Positions 32,730-42,720 of a stretch of DNA of 64,000 nt are shown one piece after another. The translations under genes and the position numbers were made by a program. The notes under the pieces are model-generated. The model was not told the DNA's origin. It made no database searches and saw nothing but the letters and a program-made list of their open reading frames with translations. Source of the stretch: CAUZIZ01 sp965218775 (lineage in GTDB: Bacteria > Acidobacteriota > UBA6911 > RPQK01 > JAJDTT01); NCBI GenBank assembly GCA_965218775.1, contig CBDCLS010000006.1, positions 2,914,001-2,978,000 of the forward strand, given 5' to 3'. Each line of letters opens with the position of its first letter. Position 1 is the first letter of the stretch.

Positions 32730-34167
32730 CATAGCAACGAGCGGCTACCCAGCCACTGCGTTCAAATGAGAGCTGGGTCTCAATCGCGGCTTCGAAGTGT
32801 AGGCCGGAAGGAGAAGCCTCTGCAACCACTCTTCCGTCTTGGATGATCTCGAGTTTCTCATAGGGCATCCGAGAGCGTGACGTTGCTCTTACCTGGAGGC
32901 TATGGCTGCTTGAGGAATTGGCAGAAGAGACATGAATCTGGCCACCCGGACCTTGGTCTTGTGCCTCTAACTCAATGATGGGCCCGGTCGAGATGAACGT
33001 CTTCCCCTTACGGATCCCATCGATCCAGTTTTGATAATCCAGCTCTAATCCAGACTGCACATAGACCCTTGCACTGCCCATCGGAACCGAGGTGCTCATC
33101 TTGTCGGAGCCCGAAGACGCGCTGATGTGAAACCCACAATTCAGGTAGTCGTAGTACAAGTCGATGGGCGCCCTGTCGTACACCTTGGGCCCGTACATTT
33201 TGTAGATCCTTCGCAATGTGGGATGGAGTTCGAATGGGTTTCCGGTGGTGAGGATGTCAAATGCATCAATCCTCCCAAGGGCCACGTCGACGGGACACTC
33301 GCCGTTAGGGTAGGGGAAATGTGCCCAGATGACGAGTCCACCCTGGTCCTTCGCCATTTGAGCTGCGTCGGCATGAGTGGGCCAGTCGTACCCGCCCCAT
33401 CCGTTCTCTGGGACCTCCCCGGTACTGACCGGCCAGACAAGTTGTTTGAGATTCAGGAAGATGAGGTGGCCCAGGAAATGGTTGCGGAACTCTTCGTTGG
33501 TGTATAGGAAGTAATGCTTGTCCGATAGGCGGTTCAAGCGACCATCGAAGTGCTCGACGTTCTTGAAGGTGCCCTCGCCGTCACGCTCGCCGTTGCGCAC
33601 GCCACTCTTGTACACGAGGAGGTTGGTGACCCGAAGGCCCTCTGCTCTCATTTCGAGATAGGCGGCCTGGGGATTGGGGAAGTGGATGTGGGTGTCACCC
33701 GGATACCAACCCTTTTCCTCCATGTTGACCCATCGCCGCAACGGGACCTCAAGAATTCCATCGGGGAGTTCGTCCGGCAGGAAGGCCTGCTCGAAGACCT
33801 CGTATTCGAAACCCCGGGAGGCCTCCACCTGGATCTGGGCAGACGGCAGCTCGGTTTCGAAGGTCCCATCGACGTAGGCGTAATTCTTGCCGTCGGGGAG
33901 TGCCAAGTCACCGCCCCAGGGTCCTGCGGGAATCTTTCGGGGATGCCCATAGGGAGGGTAATACTCATCCTGGCTGTCGGTGAAAGAAATGCGTGCCGCC
34001 AGAGGCTCTTTCGTCTGAGCGTCGAAGATCCTCACCAGGATGCGGTTCATCCCCGGAGTCACGAACTGTTTTCGGAATGCTCGGACGTCAGGGGAAGACA
34101 GGCTCCATAGGATCAGCGTGCCAAAGGCGGCGGCACCGCCCAGCCGGATCGCCCAACTTGTTCGCAT
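32617..34167 (-). pseudogene. CehA/McbA-type metallohydrolase, N-terminal part (interrupted)
   Basis: 516-aa frame whose last 35 or so codons lie inside the MITE. Signal-anchor (LGGAAAFGTLILWSL), an N-terminal beta domain (about 45-150), then a PHP-like catalytic domain with GDTHIHFPN, VIWAHFPYPNGE and ISASSGSDK as probable metal ligands. These proteins hydrolyse phosphoester or ester bonds in various substrates; carbaryl hydrolase is the named member. With the C-terminal fragment the restored protein would have about 600 aa. The truncated form retains the catalytic domain and might still be folded, but loses the conserved C-terminal part. It begins 2 bp after the stop of the membrane protein gene at 34170, suggesting an operon. 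Confidence 0.78.
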
Positions 34168-34169
34168 CT

Positions 34170-35723
34170 TCAGCGGGACCTCCCAGCATCGATTATAGAC
34201 GCCTCTGCTGCAGGATGCTCTGACTCGGAGACGGTGCGACTCCCAATCTGGTCTGGAGACCCGGTCTTGGGTCCGATGATGATGTCAATAAGGCGGTCGA
34301 TGATGATCGGAGCGATCACCAGGGTCAGCCAACTCAGCTGGTGGAGATAGCGGAAGGATGGGTAGAGCGCAAATAGACAGATTGCCGAGAGGCCGACTGC
34401 ACTCGCAGAGAACAGGAGTCCTGCGTAAGGCCGTTGAGAGGGGGGCACCAGGCATAGGGCGACCAGGCAAAGTAGAGGAGACAATAGAATAACTGCGAAC
34501 CAGGGACGAGCCCGCCTATAGTACCGCTCGATCGGAGTCGCCTTAGAGAAGTCGGCCACCTCCCGCCGAAAATGGGTCCGGAGCATATTGTTCAACCCTT
34601 GCGGTAAGGGCCGGTGATCGAAGTCATACTCCATTGCCCAAAGATAAAGCTCACTGTGCCAGTAACTCTTGTAAAGCAACCACCCAAGCCGCAGGACGCC
34701 CAATGGGTCCCTGAGGGCGGCGTGGTGCGCCATCTGCCTGGCTGCCTGATTTGATTTGTAAAAGCCTCCAAATCTTTCTCTGAGGCGAGGAATCAGTCCA
34801 CCGGGTGCCCACCGCTGATGTTGTCTCTGATAAGGGTCCCCAATCTCAAATTCGCTGGGCTCAGTCAGAACGTCTCGGGACACCTGATCTGGAGCGTCTT
34901 CCGGCTTCACAATCGGTGCCCAGGCTGCCAGTAGGAAGTACCCGCCTTCCCGAAGATAAACCCGGTCTCCCTTCAGGGAACGATAGAGTCCGTGAAAGAG
35001 GAAAAGAACCGATATCGAGACCACTAGATGGAGAATGATCCTTGGCACTGGACTTCTCTGAAGCCGGGGATTCATCCCGGGAAGCTGAATCGGGGCAGGG
35101 AATCTCTTGCGCCAGAGAACACCCGCGGTGGGAACCAGAACCGACGCCAGCGTCACGAAGGGAAGCCAACCGATGCGCATGCTGATCAGCCCCAGAGCCA
35201 GGAGCTGGTAACCGACCAATCGGCTCAGGCCTGGTCTTTCCAGGTAGAGAAGAAGCATGGTCACGGTGGCCGCCAGCAGCAGGAGACAGAGGGTTTCCGT
35301 CATCACGTGACGCTCGAACAGCAGCTGCGTCGGGTCAACCGCCGAGAGTCCGACGAATACCAGGGCCAGCCAGGAGCGGACCTTGAAGAATCGAATCAGA
35401 ATAAAGGCTAGCCCCAGGCTCGAAACGACTCCGGCAAGCGTCTGCACAATTACCAGGGAGCTGAGTGATTGAGGCCACACCGCCGCCAGTCTCAGGAAGA
35501 AGCCGTAGGTGAAGGATCGGTCGCCGGGAATCCACCCGGTCAATGCCGTGCGCAAATAGCTGGCCGAATCACCCAAGTAGAGCATCGGGTGGGCGTCGAC
35601 CAAGAGCAGCAATCCCTTGAGCGTTGCGGCAATGACTAGAGCCAGCAGGGGAAAGGTCAGGACGGTTCCTGCCCACTGGACCCTCTCTTTCTCTCTTACT
35701 GCTGGGACGCTCTTTGTCTCCAC
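34170..35723 (-). CDS. Polytopic membrane protein, GT-C glycosyltransferase-like
   Basis: 517-aa protein with about 10-11 hydrophobic segments: one near residues 20-45, a loop with YLGDSASYLRTALTGWIPGD (an acidic first-loop motif typical of GT-C transferases), several more to about 245, a large exposed loop (about 250-400), and a C-terminal group (about 400-490). The N-terminal layout and acidic loop suggest transfer of sugars from polyprenyl-phosphate donors, or a related PMT/ArnT-like role. No specific family assigned. Translation of the CehA-like gene, which starts 2 bp after this stop, is probably coupled to it. Divergent from the split sulfatase gene (140 bp). Confidence 0.72.
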   Translation of the reverse strand: METKSVPAVREKERVQWAGTVLTFPLLALVIAATLKGLLLLVDAHPMLYLGDSASYLRTALTGWIPGDRSFTYGFFLRLAAVWPQSLSSLVIVQTLAGVVSSLGLAFILIRFFKVRSWLALVFVGLSAVDPTQLLFERHVMTETLCLLLLAATVTMLLLYLERPGLSRLVGYQLLALGLISMRIGWLPFVTLASVLVPTAGVLWRKRFPAPIQLPGMNPRLQRSPVPRIILHLVVSISVLFLFHGLYRSLKGDRVYLREGGYFLLAAWAPIVKPEDAPDQVSRDVLTEPSEFEIGDPYQRQHQRWAPGGLIPRLRERFGGFYKSNQAARQMAHHAALRDPLGVLRLGWLLYKSYWHSELYLWAMEYDFDHRPLPQGLNNMLRTHFRREVADFSKATPIERYYRRARPWFAVILLSPLLCLVALCLVPPSQRPYAGLLFSASAVGLSAICLFALYPSFRYLHQLSWLTLVIAPIIIDRLIDIIIGPKTGSPDQIGSRTVSESEHPAAEASIIDAGRSR

Positions 35724-35863
35724 TGTGTTCGGGTTCTCCCCGCCCAGACCTCGCTTTCTTCTAGCTGTTGTGTTTCTCTTACCACAACGACTCGATGAGC
35801 ACGATGTGTCTGCGATATATAGTGCAATTTTGACTTCGTCCCGGACACTCGGACCAAGAAACG

Positions 35864-36176
35864 ATGATGGATTCTAAGCGCAAGCTTCCTCCCATCACCT
35901 CACAGCTTGTGTCCATTTGGTTGATCTTCGTTCTCACTGGGCTGGGCCTTCAGATCCTGATCCAGCACAGCGCATTGCACAATGGGGAACTGGGCTGGGT
36001 TGCTCGGGTTGCGAGCCTCGCCAACGATTTCCTATTGATCTGGCCCTTTCTCCTGGTCTTGGGACTGCCTGTCCTGGGGCTTGGAGTCTGGTCTTTGCGG
36101 GTCCAGTTGCCTGTTCTACGCCGGCTGTTGCAGGTGCTCCAGGTTCTGCTCGCTTGGTTGATCATGTTAGCTTAGT
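35864..36176 (+). pseudogene. Membrane sulfatase, N-terminal fragment (split by IS)
   Basis: 103 codons encoding two or three membrane helices (LVSIWLIFVLTGLGLQILIQ, FLLIWPFLLVLGLPVLGLGV), stopping at a TAG created at the IS junction. Joining 36173 directly to 37836 (dropping the IS and one AGCTT copy) continues the frame as LIMLAYGAEWATFYTTQQFL and on into the sulfatase domain at 37976-39610. It is therefore the beginning of a single membrane-anchored sulfatase, not a separate small gene. Confidence 0.8.
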
Positions 36177-37830
36177 TCTCGTCCGTTCGATTGTAAGTGA
36201 CTGGAAATAAAAGGGAAAGAAGAGATTTAGGAGCTCCGTTTTTGTCAGGTCCTCTTGGTAGAATAAGTTTGCCAACTAACTCAAAGAAAAGGATTTACGA
36301 CAAAACTGGAGCTCCAACGATGAGAAAGAACAGCGAACCACAGAGGCCGCTCGCCCCTGTGTGGCCCAATCACCGCTTGAGTGACGAGCTCCGCACGATC
36401 TCGAAGATTCTCGATAAGAATCCCGAGATCCTGGATCTGGTTTTACAAGATCTGTCTGACAAAGTGGATCCCCAAAACGGTTCGCCGGGCCTGAGTGCCG
36501 AGCAGCTCCTGCGTTGTGCGGTGCTCAAGAACTGGCATCAGCTGTCCTACGAGAAGCTGGCCTTTCACTTAGCCGACTCCGAGAGCTTTCGGGCGTTTTG
36601 CCGCTTACCCTTAGGGTGGGCTCCGGGCAAGAGTTGTCTGCAGGAGAACCTCAGTCGAATCCAGGCCGCGACCTGGGAGGGGATCGGGCAGATCCTGGTC
36701 CAATGGGCGAAGGCCCAAGGACTGGAGCAGGGACACAAGATCCGGGTGGATGCGACAAACGTCCCCAGCCCCATCCGCCATCCTTTTGATTCCCGGCTGT
36801 TGTACGATTCGATCCGCACGGTCACGGCGTTGTTACGAGATTTAGGCCAATCCCATCGAGTGAGCTACCGGGACCACTGTCGGCGGGCCAAACGTCGTGT
36901 GATCAATCTCCGCAACGTCCGGGGTAAAGCCCGCAAGAAGGTCGTTTACCTCGATCTGCTGAAGGTGGCAAAAAAGACCCGACACTATGGCAAGTTGGCG
37001 CTTGAGAATGCCTCCCAGTGGGAGGACTGCCACAGTTTGATAATCGCTGGAAAGTTGCGTCATTATTTGGAGTTGCTGCAGCAGGTCATCGATCAAACCG
37101 AGCGCCGGATCCTGCGGGGAGAGACGGTGGCGGCGGAGGAAAAGGTCGTTTCCATCTTTGAGGAGCATAGCGACATCCTTCAGACGGGAGGCAGAGAGAC
37201 CGTCTTTGGCCACAAGGTGTTTTTGACCTGTGGCAAGAGTTCGCTGATCTTGGACTGTCGAGTTGTGGCCGGGAATCCGGCCGATCAGACTCAGCTGAAA
37301 CCCATGCTCCGACGCCATTTCGAGCACTACGGCTTCTATCCTCGGCAGGCCAGTTTTGACGGGGGATTCGCTACCCAGGACAATCTCCAGTGGGGCAAGA
37401 AGCAGGGCATCGAAGATGTCGCGTTTGCCAAAAAGAGGAACTTGAAGGTCCCCGATATGGTTCGTTCCAGCTGGGTCTATCGACAACTGAGACGCTTTCG
37501 GGCCGGGATCGAAGGCTGCATCTCGATGCTCAAGCGGGTCTTTGGAGTCGACCGCTGCACCTGGAAGGGCTGGGATCACTTCCAGCAGTATGTGCAGCTT
37601 TCGGTGCTCAGTTACAACTTGCTCGTCCTGGCTCGTTTGCTGTTGTAGAAAGCTCAGAGTCCACTATTAGGGTGCGGGAGTTCAAGGATTGGTGTCTCTT
37701 AAAAACGACTTTCGAGGACTAGCTTGCAAACCCTCCTCTGAAACGGAGGGAAGTCACTGCCCGAAACCCTGGTATTGTCGAAGAAACCACCGATGGAACC
37801 TCAGAAAACGGGGGTTCCCGGATGAGAACT
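36174..37830 (+). mobile_element. Complete 1657-bp insertion sequence (ISNCY/ISDol1-like) with 5-bp target duplication
   Basis: Ends AGTTCTCGTCCG (36174-36185) and inverted CGGATGAGAACT (37819-37830) match at 11 of 12 positions. AGCTT is duplicated on both sides (36169-36173, 37831-37835). It carries one transposase gene. Removal plus one AGCTT restores a 694-codon sulfatase gene. A second internal inverted pair (GGAGCTCC...TTTTTGTC at 36230-36248 against GACAAAACTGGAGCTCC at 36300-36316) sits just before the transposase start and could occlude its ribosome site. The intact ends and duplication indicate a recent insertion. Confidence 0.9.
36320..37648 (+). CDS. IS transposase, DDE type (ISNCY/ISDol1-like)
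   Basis: 442-aa transposase. The N-terminal region (LRTISKILDKNPEILDLVLQ, GLSAEQLLRCAVLKNWHQLS) and the pattern IRVDATNVPSPIRHPFDSRL fit the ISNCY group. The DDE-type core includes VDATNV, SFDGGFATQDNL and the C-terminal RRFRAGIEGCISMLKR with the probable catalytic Glu. Start chosen at the ATG at 36320 (MRKNSEPQ), which begins the family-like sequence and lies just after the inverted repeat; an upstream in-frame start at 36197 would lie near the IS end. Appears intact. Confidence 0.88.
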   Translation: MRKNSEPQRPLAPVWPNHRLSDELRTISKILDKNPEILDLVLQDLSDKVDPQNGSPGLSAEQLLRCAVLKNWHQLSYEKLAFHLADSESFRAFCRLPLGWAPGKSCLQENLSRIQAATWEGIGQILVQWAKAQGLEQGHKIRVDATNVPSPIRHPFDSRLLYDSIRTVTALLRDLGQSHRVSYRDHCRRAKRRVINLRNVRGKARKKVVYLDLLKVAKKTRHYGKLALENASQWEDCHSLIIAGKLRHYLELLQQVIDQTERRILRGETVAAEEKVVSIFEEHSDILQTGGRETVFGHKVFLTCGKSSLILDCRVVAGNPADQTQLKPMLRRHFEHYGFYPRQASFDGGFATQDNLQWGKKQGIEDVAFAKKRNLKVPDMVRSSWVYRQLRRFRAGIEGCISMLKRVFGVDRCTWKGWDHFQQYVQLSVLSYNLLVLARLLL

Positions 37831-37835
37831 AGCTT

Positions 37836-39610
37836 ACGGAGCCGAGTGGGCCACCTTCTACACCACTCAGCAATTTCTGAGCTACGAAGGATTCCGCTTC
37901 TGGATCGAACAACCAGTTCAGATCTTTCATTGGATCAGCATCCCTCTTGCCGGCTCGATCGCTCTATGCGCCCTGATGGCAGCCATCCTACTTTGCCAAG
38001 CCCTTCCCCGAATCCTCCCGGGTGCGCGCTCTGGTCGGAGTCGGGCCTGGCTTGCCGGTTTCTTGTGTCTCTGCCTGACCGCTGCTTTCCTTGGTGAGCT
38101 TGGTCCGGCGGCGGATCTGCCCCTGAACCCTGACAATTTTCTCAACTACCGGCAAGCACGCCGCTACCTGAAGTTCCGCGACTACAAGACGGGTCCCTTC
38201 GCCTTTGGACTGTCCTCTTTGAGAAGGAGCTCTCTCGAGGCCAGTCGCCCCTTTCCAGAAGATGAGACGATTCCAATCATCAGCCGGCCTATCGTTTCAA
38301 TGCAGGAGTATACGGACGGCGTAGTTCCGAGCAGGTTCAGGCCCAGGAATGTGATCCTGATGCTGATCGAATCGCTGCGTGCTGATCAGCTCCGGGTCTA
38401 CGGCGCCAGCCGAGATGTGATGCCCACCATCAACGAAATGTCGTTGGAGGCAAGAGCTTTCTCGAAGCATTACTCTCAAGCTAGCCATTCCGACTATGCG
38501 GATCTGCCTCCGGTCTCGTCCCACTATCCCCTACGTTCCCGCCGACACCATAGTTATCCCAAGCAGCCAAGCTATCCGAGGGTATTGATCTACGACATTC
38601 TCAAGGCTCTAGGCTATCGGACGGCCATCTTCTCCTCTCAGAACGAGCATTGGGGAGCGATGATCAACTACCTGGATACAGGGACTCTCGACCGATTCTT
38701 CCATGCTGCCAACTTTGACGGACCGACCTATGTGATGTTGGAGGACGTTGGTTTTTCCAACTGGATCAAGCAAACCAAGCACGCCGGCAGTGTGGATGAT
38801 CGTTACACCATTGCCGAATCGATCCAATGGATTGATGGTCTTGAAGGCCAGCCTTTCTTCCTCTCCATGAACCTCCAAAACAGTCATGTTCCCTACGTTG
38901 TGCCCGAGAATTTCCCCCGCCCCTTCGGACCAGAAAAGGTGGACTTCACGATCCGGTTTGCCAGCTTCCCGAGGAACCAGGTTGAAGCAGTCATGGATCG
39001 CTACGCCGACAGCCTCGCCTACATCGACAGCCAGATTGCGGTCCTGTTCGACTACTTGAAGAAGAGCAAGCTTTGGGACGAGACGATTCTGGTAGTGACT
39101 TCGGATACGGGTCAGGCTTTCTACGAACACGATTTTGCTTCCCATGCCAGCCAGCTCTATGACGAGGTCATGAAGGTTCCCCTCCTGATACGTGCTCCTC
39201 AGTTGGAGCCGGCTCTGGACAAGCGCCCGGCGCAGCACATCGATGTGCCTCCTTCGATTCTTCATTTGCTGGGACTGCCCAGCCATCCCGGCTTTCAGGG
39301 AGTCAGTTTGTTCGAGGAGCAGTGGAACCCGGATCGGTCCCTATACATGGTGGTCCAGACTGCGTTGGCCTACCAGCACGCGATGATCAGAGGAGATATG
39401 AAGCTGATCTACGACGAGCAGGAACGGATCTATGAGGCCTTTCATCTGGCGGCGGATCCCGGAGAGAAGAGCGATCTGGCACCTTTTCAGCCCAAGCTGG
39501 TGGAATCAATGGCGGGAAGGCTGCACCGTTGGTATCGCGAGCAGATCGACTACTACGCAGACGAAAGTCGCCATCGTCGCGAGTACCCTCCGGTCCTGTC
39601 GGATGACTAG
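37836..39610 (+). pseudogene. Membrane sulfatase, main part (split by IS; ATG at 37976)
   Basis: The continuing frame starts at the IS junction with YGAEWATFYTTQQFLSYEGF; the first ATG is at 37976, giving a 544-aa product. Membrane helices (HWISIPLAGSIALCALMAAI and AGFLCLCLTAAFLGE) precede an LTA-synthase/sulfatase-type alkaline phosphatase fold: NVILMLIESLRADQLRVYGA with the metal-binding Glu, then YSQASHSDY around the probable nucleophile Ser/Thr position, LVVTSDTGQAFYEHD and VPLLIRAP. No C-x-P-x-R formylglycine motif is present, so phosphotransferase or phosphodiesterase chemistry (as in LtaS or OpgB) is as likely as sulfate release. Loss of the first helices probably blocks proper membrane insertion. 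Confidence 0.8.
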
Positions 39611-39695
39611 TCCGGCCCCCAGAGCGCTGGCTCCATTCGAGAAGGAAGCTTCGAATTACCTGGTTAGTTAGGACTTTCAAGAGGGAATCAAAATA

Positions 39696-40003
39696 GAGGT
39701 CAATCCCAACGGGATTGCGTATTCCAGCCCAGGGTTTCCGTATCTGTTTAGCGTCTTTTTCCTACCCTTGCCCGTGCCCTTGCCTTCGCCCGTGCCCGTG
39801 TTCGTTCGCGTCTTTTTGTCCTGAAACCCTCGTAGTCGCTGACAGCAAGATCAAAGAACGCACAGTCGACTCAATCGGCCTGGCTTGGCCAAGGGCCTTG
39901 ATGCAACCAAGGAGAGCCGAAGTCAGGGCAAAGGCACGGGCACGGGCAAAGGCAAGGGTGGGAAGAAGGCGCTAAACAGATACGGGTTTCCCAACCCTGG
40001 GGG
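39696..40003. repeat. Long-hairpin repeat family, copy 1
   Basis: Begins GAGGTCAATCCCAACGGGAT and contains imperfect inverted arms of about 70 bp (left part GTATCTGTTTAGCGTC; right part GCGCTAAACAGATACGGG), with Cys/Gly-codon-like strings of CCCGTGCCC/GGGCACGGG. Copy 2 lies at 48770-49124 with the same outer parts but a different centre. No coding capacity. Part of the gene-poor stretch 39611-40379. Confidence 0.75.
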
Positions 40004-40041
40004 AGCCCACCGTCTTTGGACTTCATCCCTGAAGGGGATGC

Positions 40042-40192
40042 GTACAGGGGGACACGGGAATTGTGCGAGCGCGGGAAGCGCCGGACGAGTTGTCCGACTC
40101 TCTCCTCGGAACTGGGCCTCATGTTGCTAACGAGTCAAGGCGTTCGCGGCACTTTATTCCCCTATGCTCACTGATCACTACCTCACTGCTTA
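40042..40192. repeat. IS-end-like repeat plus heptamers, copy 2
   Basis: Shares GCGTACAGGGG, GACACGGGAATTGTGCG, TTGCTAACGAGTCAAGGC and TTCGCGGCACT with 25258-25361, and like it is followed by GCTCACT-type heptamers. The ends GGGGACACGGGAA and TTTATTCCCC are partly inverted. It may be a remnant of a transposon or REP-type sequence; no transposase is present. Confidence 0.6.
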
Positions 40193-40379
40193 CATCTGTC
40201 AGGTCTCGAAATTGTGTGTTCTCATGTGCCGAGGAGCGCGGTATCCTTTGCACACACATCTGGCTTGAGTTCATGGTTTTGGAGCCAATGGCGATGGCGT
40301 CGCCGCGCAGGAGTCGGGTAATCGCAAGGGTTGTTGCCCCTCGGCATTTTAGCCGTCGCGGACTTGACGAGGAGGAGGA

Positions 40380-40802
40380 ATGAACAGGACAAGACTCATT
40401 ATCTCGGCAGTTGTGGTTTTCATCGTGTTTCAGGTTATGGAGTACCTCATTCACGAGGTGATTCTGAAGAGTACCTACGTGTCCCTGGCTTCCATCTGGC
40501 GTTCCGAAGCCGACTTTCAGTCCAAGTTCTGGATCCTGATCCTTACCAGCGCCATCTGGTGTCTTCTCTTCACTTACTTCTACGCAAAGACGTGTAAGGT
40601 GGGGGGACTGATGAGCGGGGTTCGCTTCGGCTTCTTGATAGGCCTCTTTTTCGCCATCCCCATGTCCTACAACTGGTACGTGATACTTCCGATTCCGTAT
40701 CACCTGGCGCTGAGATGGTTTCTGTTCGGGATGGGGGAGATCATCATCTGCGGAATCATCGTGGCGGTACTCTATAAGCCGCTGTCTACGGCGGACGCTT
40801 AG
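40380..40802 (+). CDS. Small polytopic membrane protein of unknown function
   Basis: 140-aa protein with four hydrophobic helices (about 8-25, 48-65, 80-98, 110-130): LIISAVVVFIVFQVMEYLIH, WILILTSAIWCLLFTYFYAK, GFLIGLFFAIPMSYNW and WFLFGMGEIIICGIIVAVLY. Layout recalls the DUF1761-type small membrane proteins, but I do not recognise it firmly. GAGGAGGA directly precedes the ATG. The stop codon abuts the 175-bp MITE copy 3. Confidence 0.72.
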   Translation: MNRTRLIISAVVVFIVFQVMEYLIHEVILKSTYVSLASIWRSEADFQSKFWILILTSAIWCLLFTYFYAKTCKVGGLMSGVRFGFLIGLFFAIPMSYNWYVILPIPYHLALRWFLFGMGEIIICGIIVAVLYKPLSTADA

Positions 40803-40977
40803 CCCGCATTTCTCATGGCCGGTCGTAGCGAGAGGCCGAAAGCGCCGTCCTGACAAGGCTTGCGACCGAGGCCCCCGCAGTCGTACTCGTGCAGTACGTC
40901 GAGGAGGCCGACGAAGCGTAACGCAGTCAGGGCGGATGATTGCGGCCTCGCAGTAGACTGGCTATGAGAAATGCGGG
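40803..40977 (+). mobile_element. 175-bp MITE family, copy 3
   Basis: Same length and orientation as copy 1 but more diverged; the ends CCCGCATTTCTCATGGCC and GGCTATGAGAAATGCGGG now mismatch internally. Flanks are TTAG on the left and TTAG on the right. It lies between the stop of the 140-aa membrane protein gene and the stop of the sulfatase gene on the other strand. Confidence 0.85.
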
Positions 40978-40991
40978 TTAGAGGAGCGAGG

Positions 40992-42701
40992 TCAGGGTTG
41001 CGGGGCGATGACATCGACGTAGCGGACGCCGACGACCTGGGCACCCTTCTTTAGCCTCGCTTCCAGTCGGCTGTCGCCGGGAACCAGCTGGGCCGATTTG
41101 AAGGTGACTTCGGTCGCGTTTTTTTCGAAGGCCTGAGTCTGGACGACGTCCTGAATCCTCAGTTCCGCTTCACCGGACTGCTCGAAGGGACCGAAGCGAA
41201 ACCGGATTTCGAAGGTTCCTGGGTTGACGACGTTGAGGAGCCAGTAGCCCAGGTCCGAGTCTCCCCAGCCGTCTTTTCCTATCATTTGCCAATCCTGTCG
41301 GGTCAGGACCACCGGGTCTTCATGGACGGTTCCGATGGCGATGCGTGGTGGAGCATAGCCGCGGCTCGCCGAAACCTCTCGGAACCAGGTCTGGTATTGC
41401 CTGCTCATTCGGTCAACGACTTCGGGAAGCTCGGCGGAGAGGTCTTTGCTCTCGCCTGGGTCAGATTCCAGGTCGTAGAGTTGGAGCTCCGCGTCGGTAG
41501 GCATCTTGTCGGAGAAACTAAGCGGCTGCAGCAACTTGTACCTTGAACTGATGGCGGCGAAGTTGCGGTAGAGCTGGGGAACGTTACCCCTGTGGGATTG
41601 GATGTAGAGTGTGCGGTCTGGCAGCGAGGGGTCCCGACCCTCCATGCGGGGCAGGAGACTGATTCCATCCAAGGAAGCATCGGTAGGGCCATCAACGCCG
41701 ACCGCCTCAAGCAGGGTGGGGACCAGGTCGATGTGGGCGGCGATATCGTCGATCTGCTTAGGTTCCATTCTGTCCGGCCAGCGGAAGAAGAACGGTACCC
41801 GAATTCCTCCCTCAAATACGGTGGTCTTCTTGTCCCTCAAACCGGCAGTAAAGTGCAGAGTGGTGGGACCATTGTCGGTCATGAAGATCAGGATTGTGTC
41901 GCGATCCAGCCGGAGTTCTTCCAGTTTGGCCATCAGGCGTCCGACGTTGTCATCGATATTCGTGATCATGCCGTAGATTCGAGCGTCCTTTTCGTTCAGG
42001 CCCTGTTCGAGATAGGGCTTCATATAGGAATCGGGGACGTCATAGGGCGAGTGAGGAGCGTTGGTCGGAATGTACGCAAAGAAGGATTCCTGCCGATTCT
42101 CTTGGATGAACTCCAGGGCGGCGTCGAAGAAGATGTCCGTGCAATATCCTTCATGTTTCCGGGGCTGTCCGTTGAGCTGCAAAATCGGGTCGAAGTAGCT
42201 GTTTCCCAGGGGGTCGGAGGGCTGACCGATGCCCCCACCTTTGTGTACCAGGGATTCCTCGAAGCCCTGGTCGATGGTCCGCATGGGGTAGTTGTCTCCC
42301 AGATGCCACTTCCCGAAGATTCCGGTCCGGTAGCCGGCCTGGGAGAGCATCTCGGCCAGGGTGGACTCATCCGAGTGCATCATCGCCCGGCCGACATAGG
42401 TGTCCACGACTCCGGTGCGGTAGTTGTAGCGGCCGGTCATGAGGCTGGCTCGGGTAGGAGCACAGACAGGGGAGACATAGAAGCGCGTAAGCTCCACACT
42501 CTGGCTGGCCAGCCGATCCAGATTGGGCGTCGCGATACTCTCGTTCCCATGTGAGCCCAGCTGGGCCCAGCCCTGATCGTCAGTCATGACCAGGACAATG
42601 TTGGGTCCTTTCGGGGCCTTGGTCTCCGGAGAATCGCTGCATCCCGTTATTAGCAGAGTTAGTAGAGTGGCAACAGTATCAGTGCGCCTGTTGTTTTTCA
42701 T
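40992..42701 (-). CDS. Arylsulfatase-type sulfatase, lipoprotein
   Basis: 569-aa exported sulfatase. The lipoprotein signal is TVATLLTLLITGC, with lipidated Cys. Metal ligands start with NIVLVMTDDQGW; the formylglycine motif is CAPTRASLMTGR, so activation by a formylglycine-generating enzyme (not in this window) or anaerobic maturase is needed. Later motifs: GIFGKWHLGDNYP, IFMTDNGPTT and GGIRVPFFFRWP. A C-terminal beta domain of about 90 residues follows the sulfatase fold. The start at 42701 has AGGGAGCC upstream. Together with the beta-propeller and glycosidase-like proteins it suggests use of sulfated polysaccharide; that is inference. Confidence 0.93.
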   Translation of the reverse strand: MKNNRRTDTVATLLTLLITGCSDSPETKAPKGPNIVLVMTDDQGWAQLGSHGNESIATPNLDRLASQSVELTRFYVSPVCAPTRASLMTGRYNYRTGVVDTYVGRAMMHSDESTLAEMLSQAGYRTGIFGKWHLGDNYPMRTIDQGFEESLVHKGGGIGQPSDPLGNSYFDPILQLNGQPRKHEGYCTDIFFDAALEFIQENRQESFFAYIPTNAPHSPYDVPDSYMKPYLEQGLNEKDARIYGMITNIDDNVGRLMAKLEELRLDRDTILIFMTDNGPTTLHFTAGLRDKKTTVFEGGIRVPFFFRWPDRMEPKQIDDIAAHIDLVPTLLEAVGVDGPTDASLDGISLLPRMEGRDPSLPDRTLYIQSHRGNVPQLYRNFAAISSRYKLLQPLSFSDKMPTDAELQLYDLESDPGESKDLSAELPEVVDRMSRQYQTWFREVSASRGYAPPRIAIGTVHEDPVVLTRQDWQMIGKDGWGDSDLGYWLLNVVNPGTFEIRFRFGPFEQSGEAELRIQDVVQTQAFEKNATEVTFKSAQLVPGDSRLEARLKKGAQVVGVRYVDVIAPQP

Positions 42702-42720
42702 TGGCTCCCTTTTTTTCAAA

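Noticed and set aside
39715..40130. Open frames with Arg/Ala/Lys and Pro/Cys repeats
   Set aside because: They are translations of the long-hairpin repeat arms; the same strings appear in the unrelated copy at 48770-49124.
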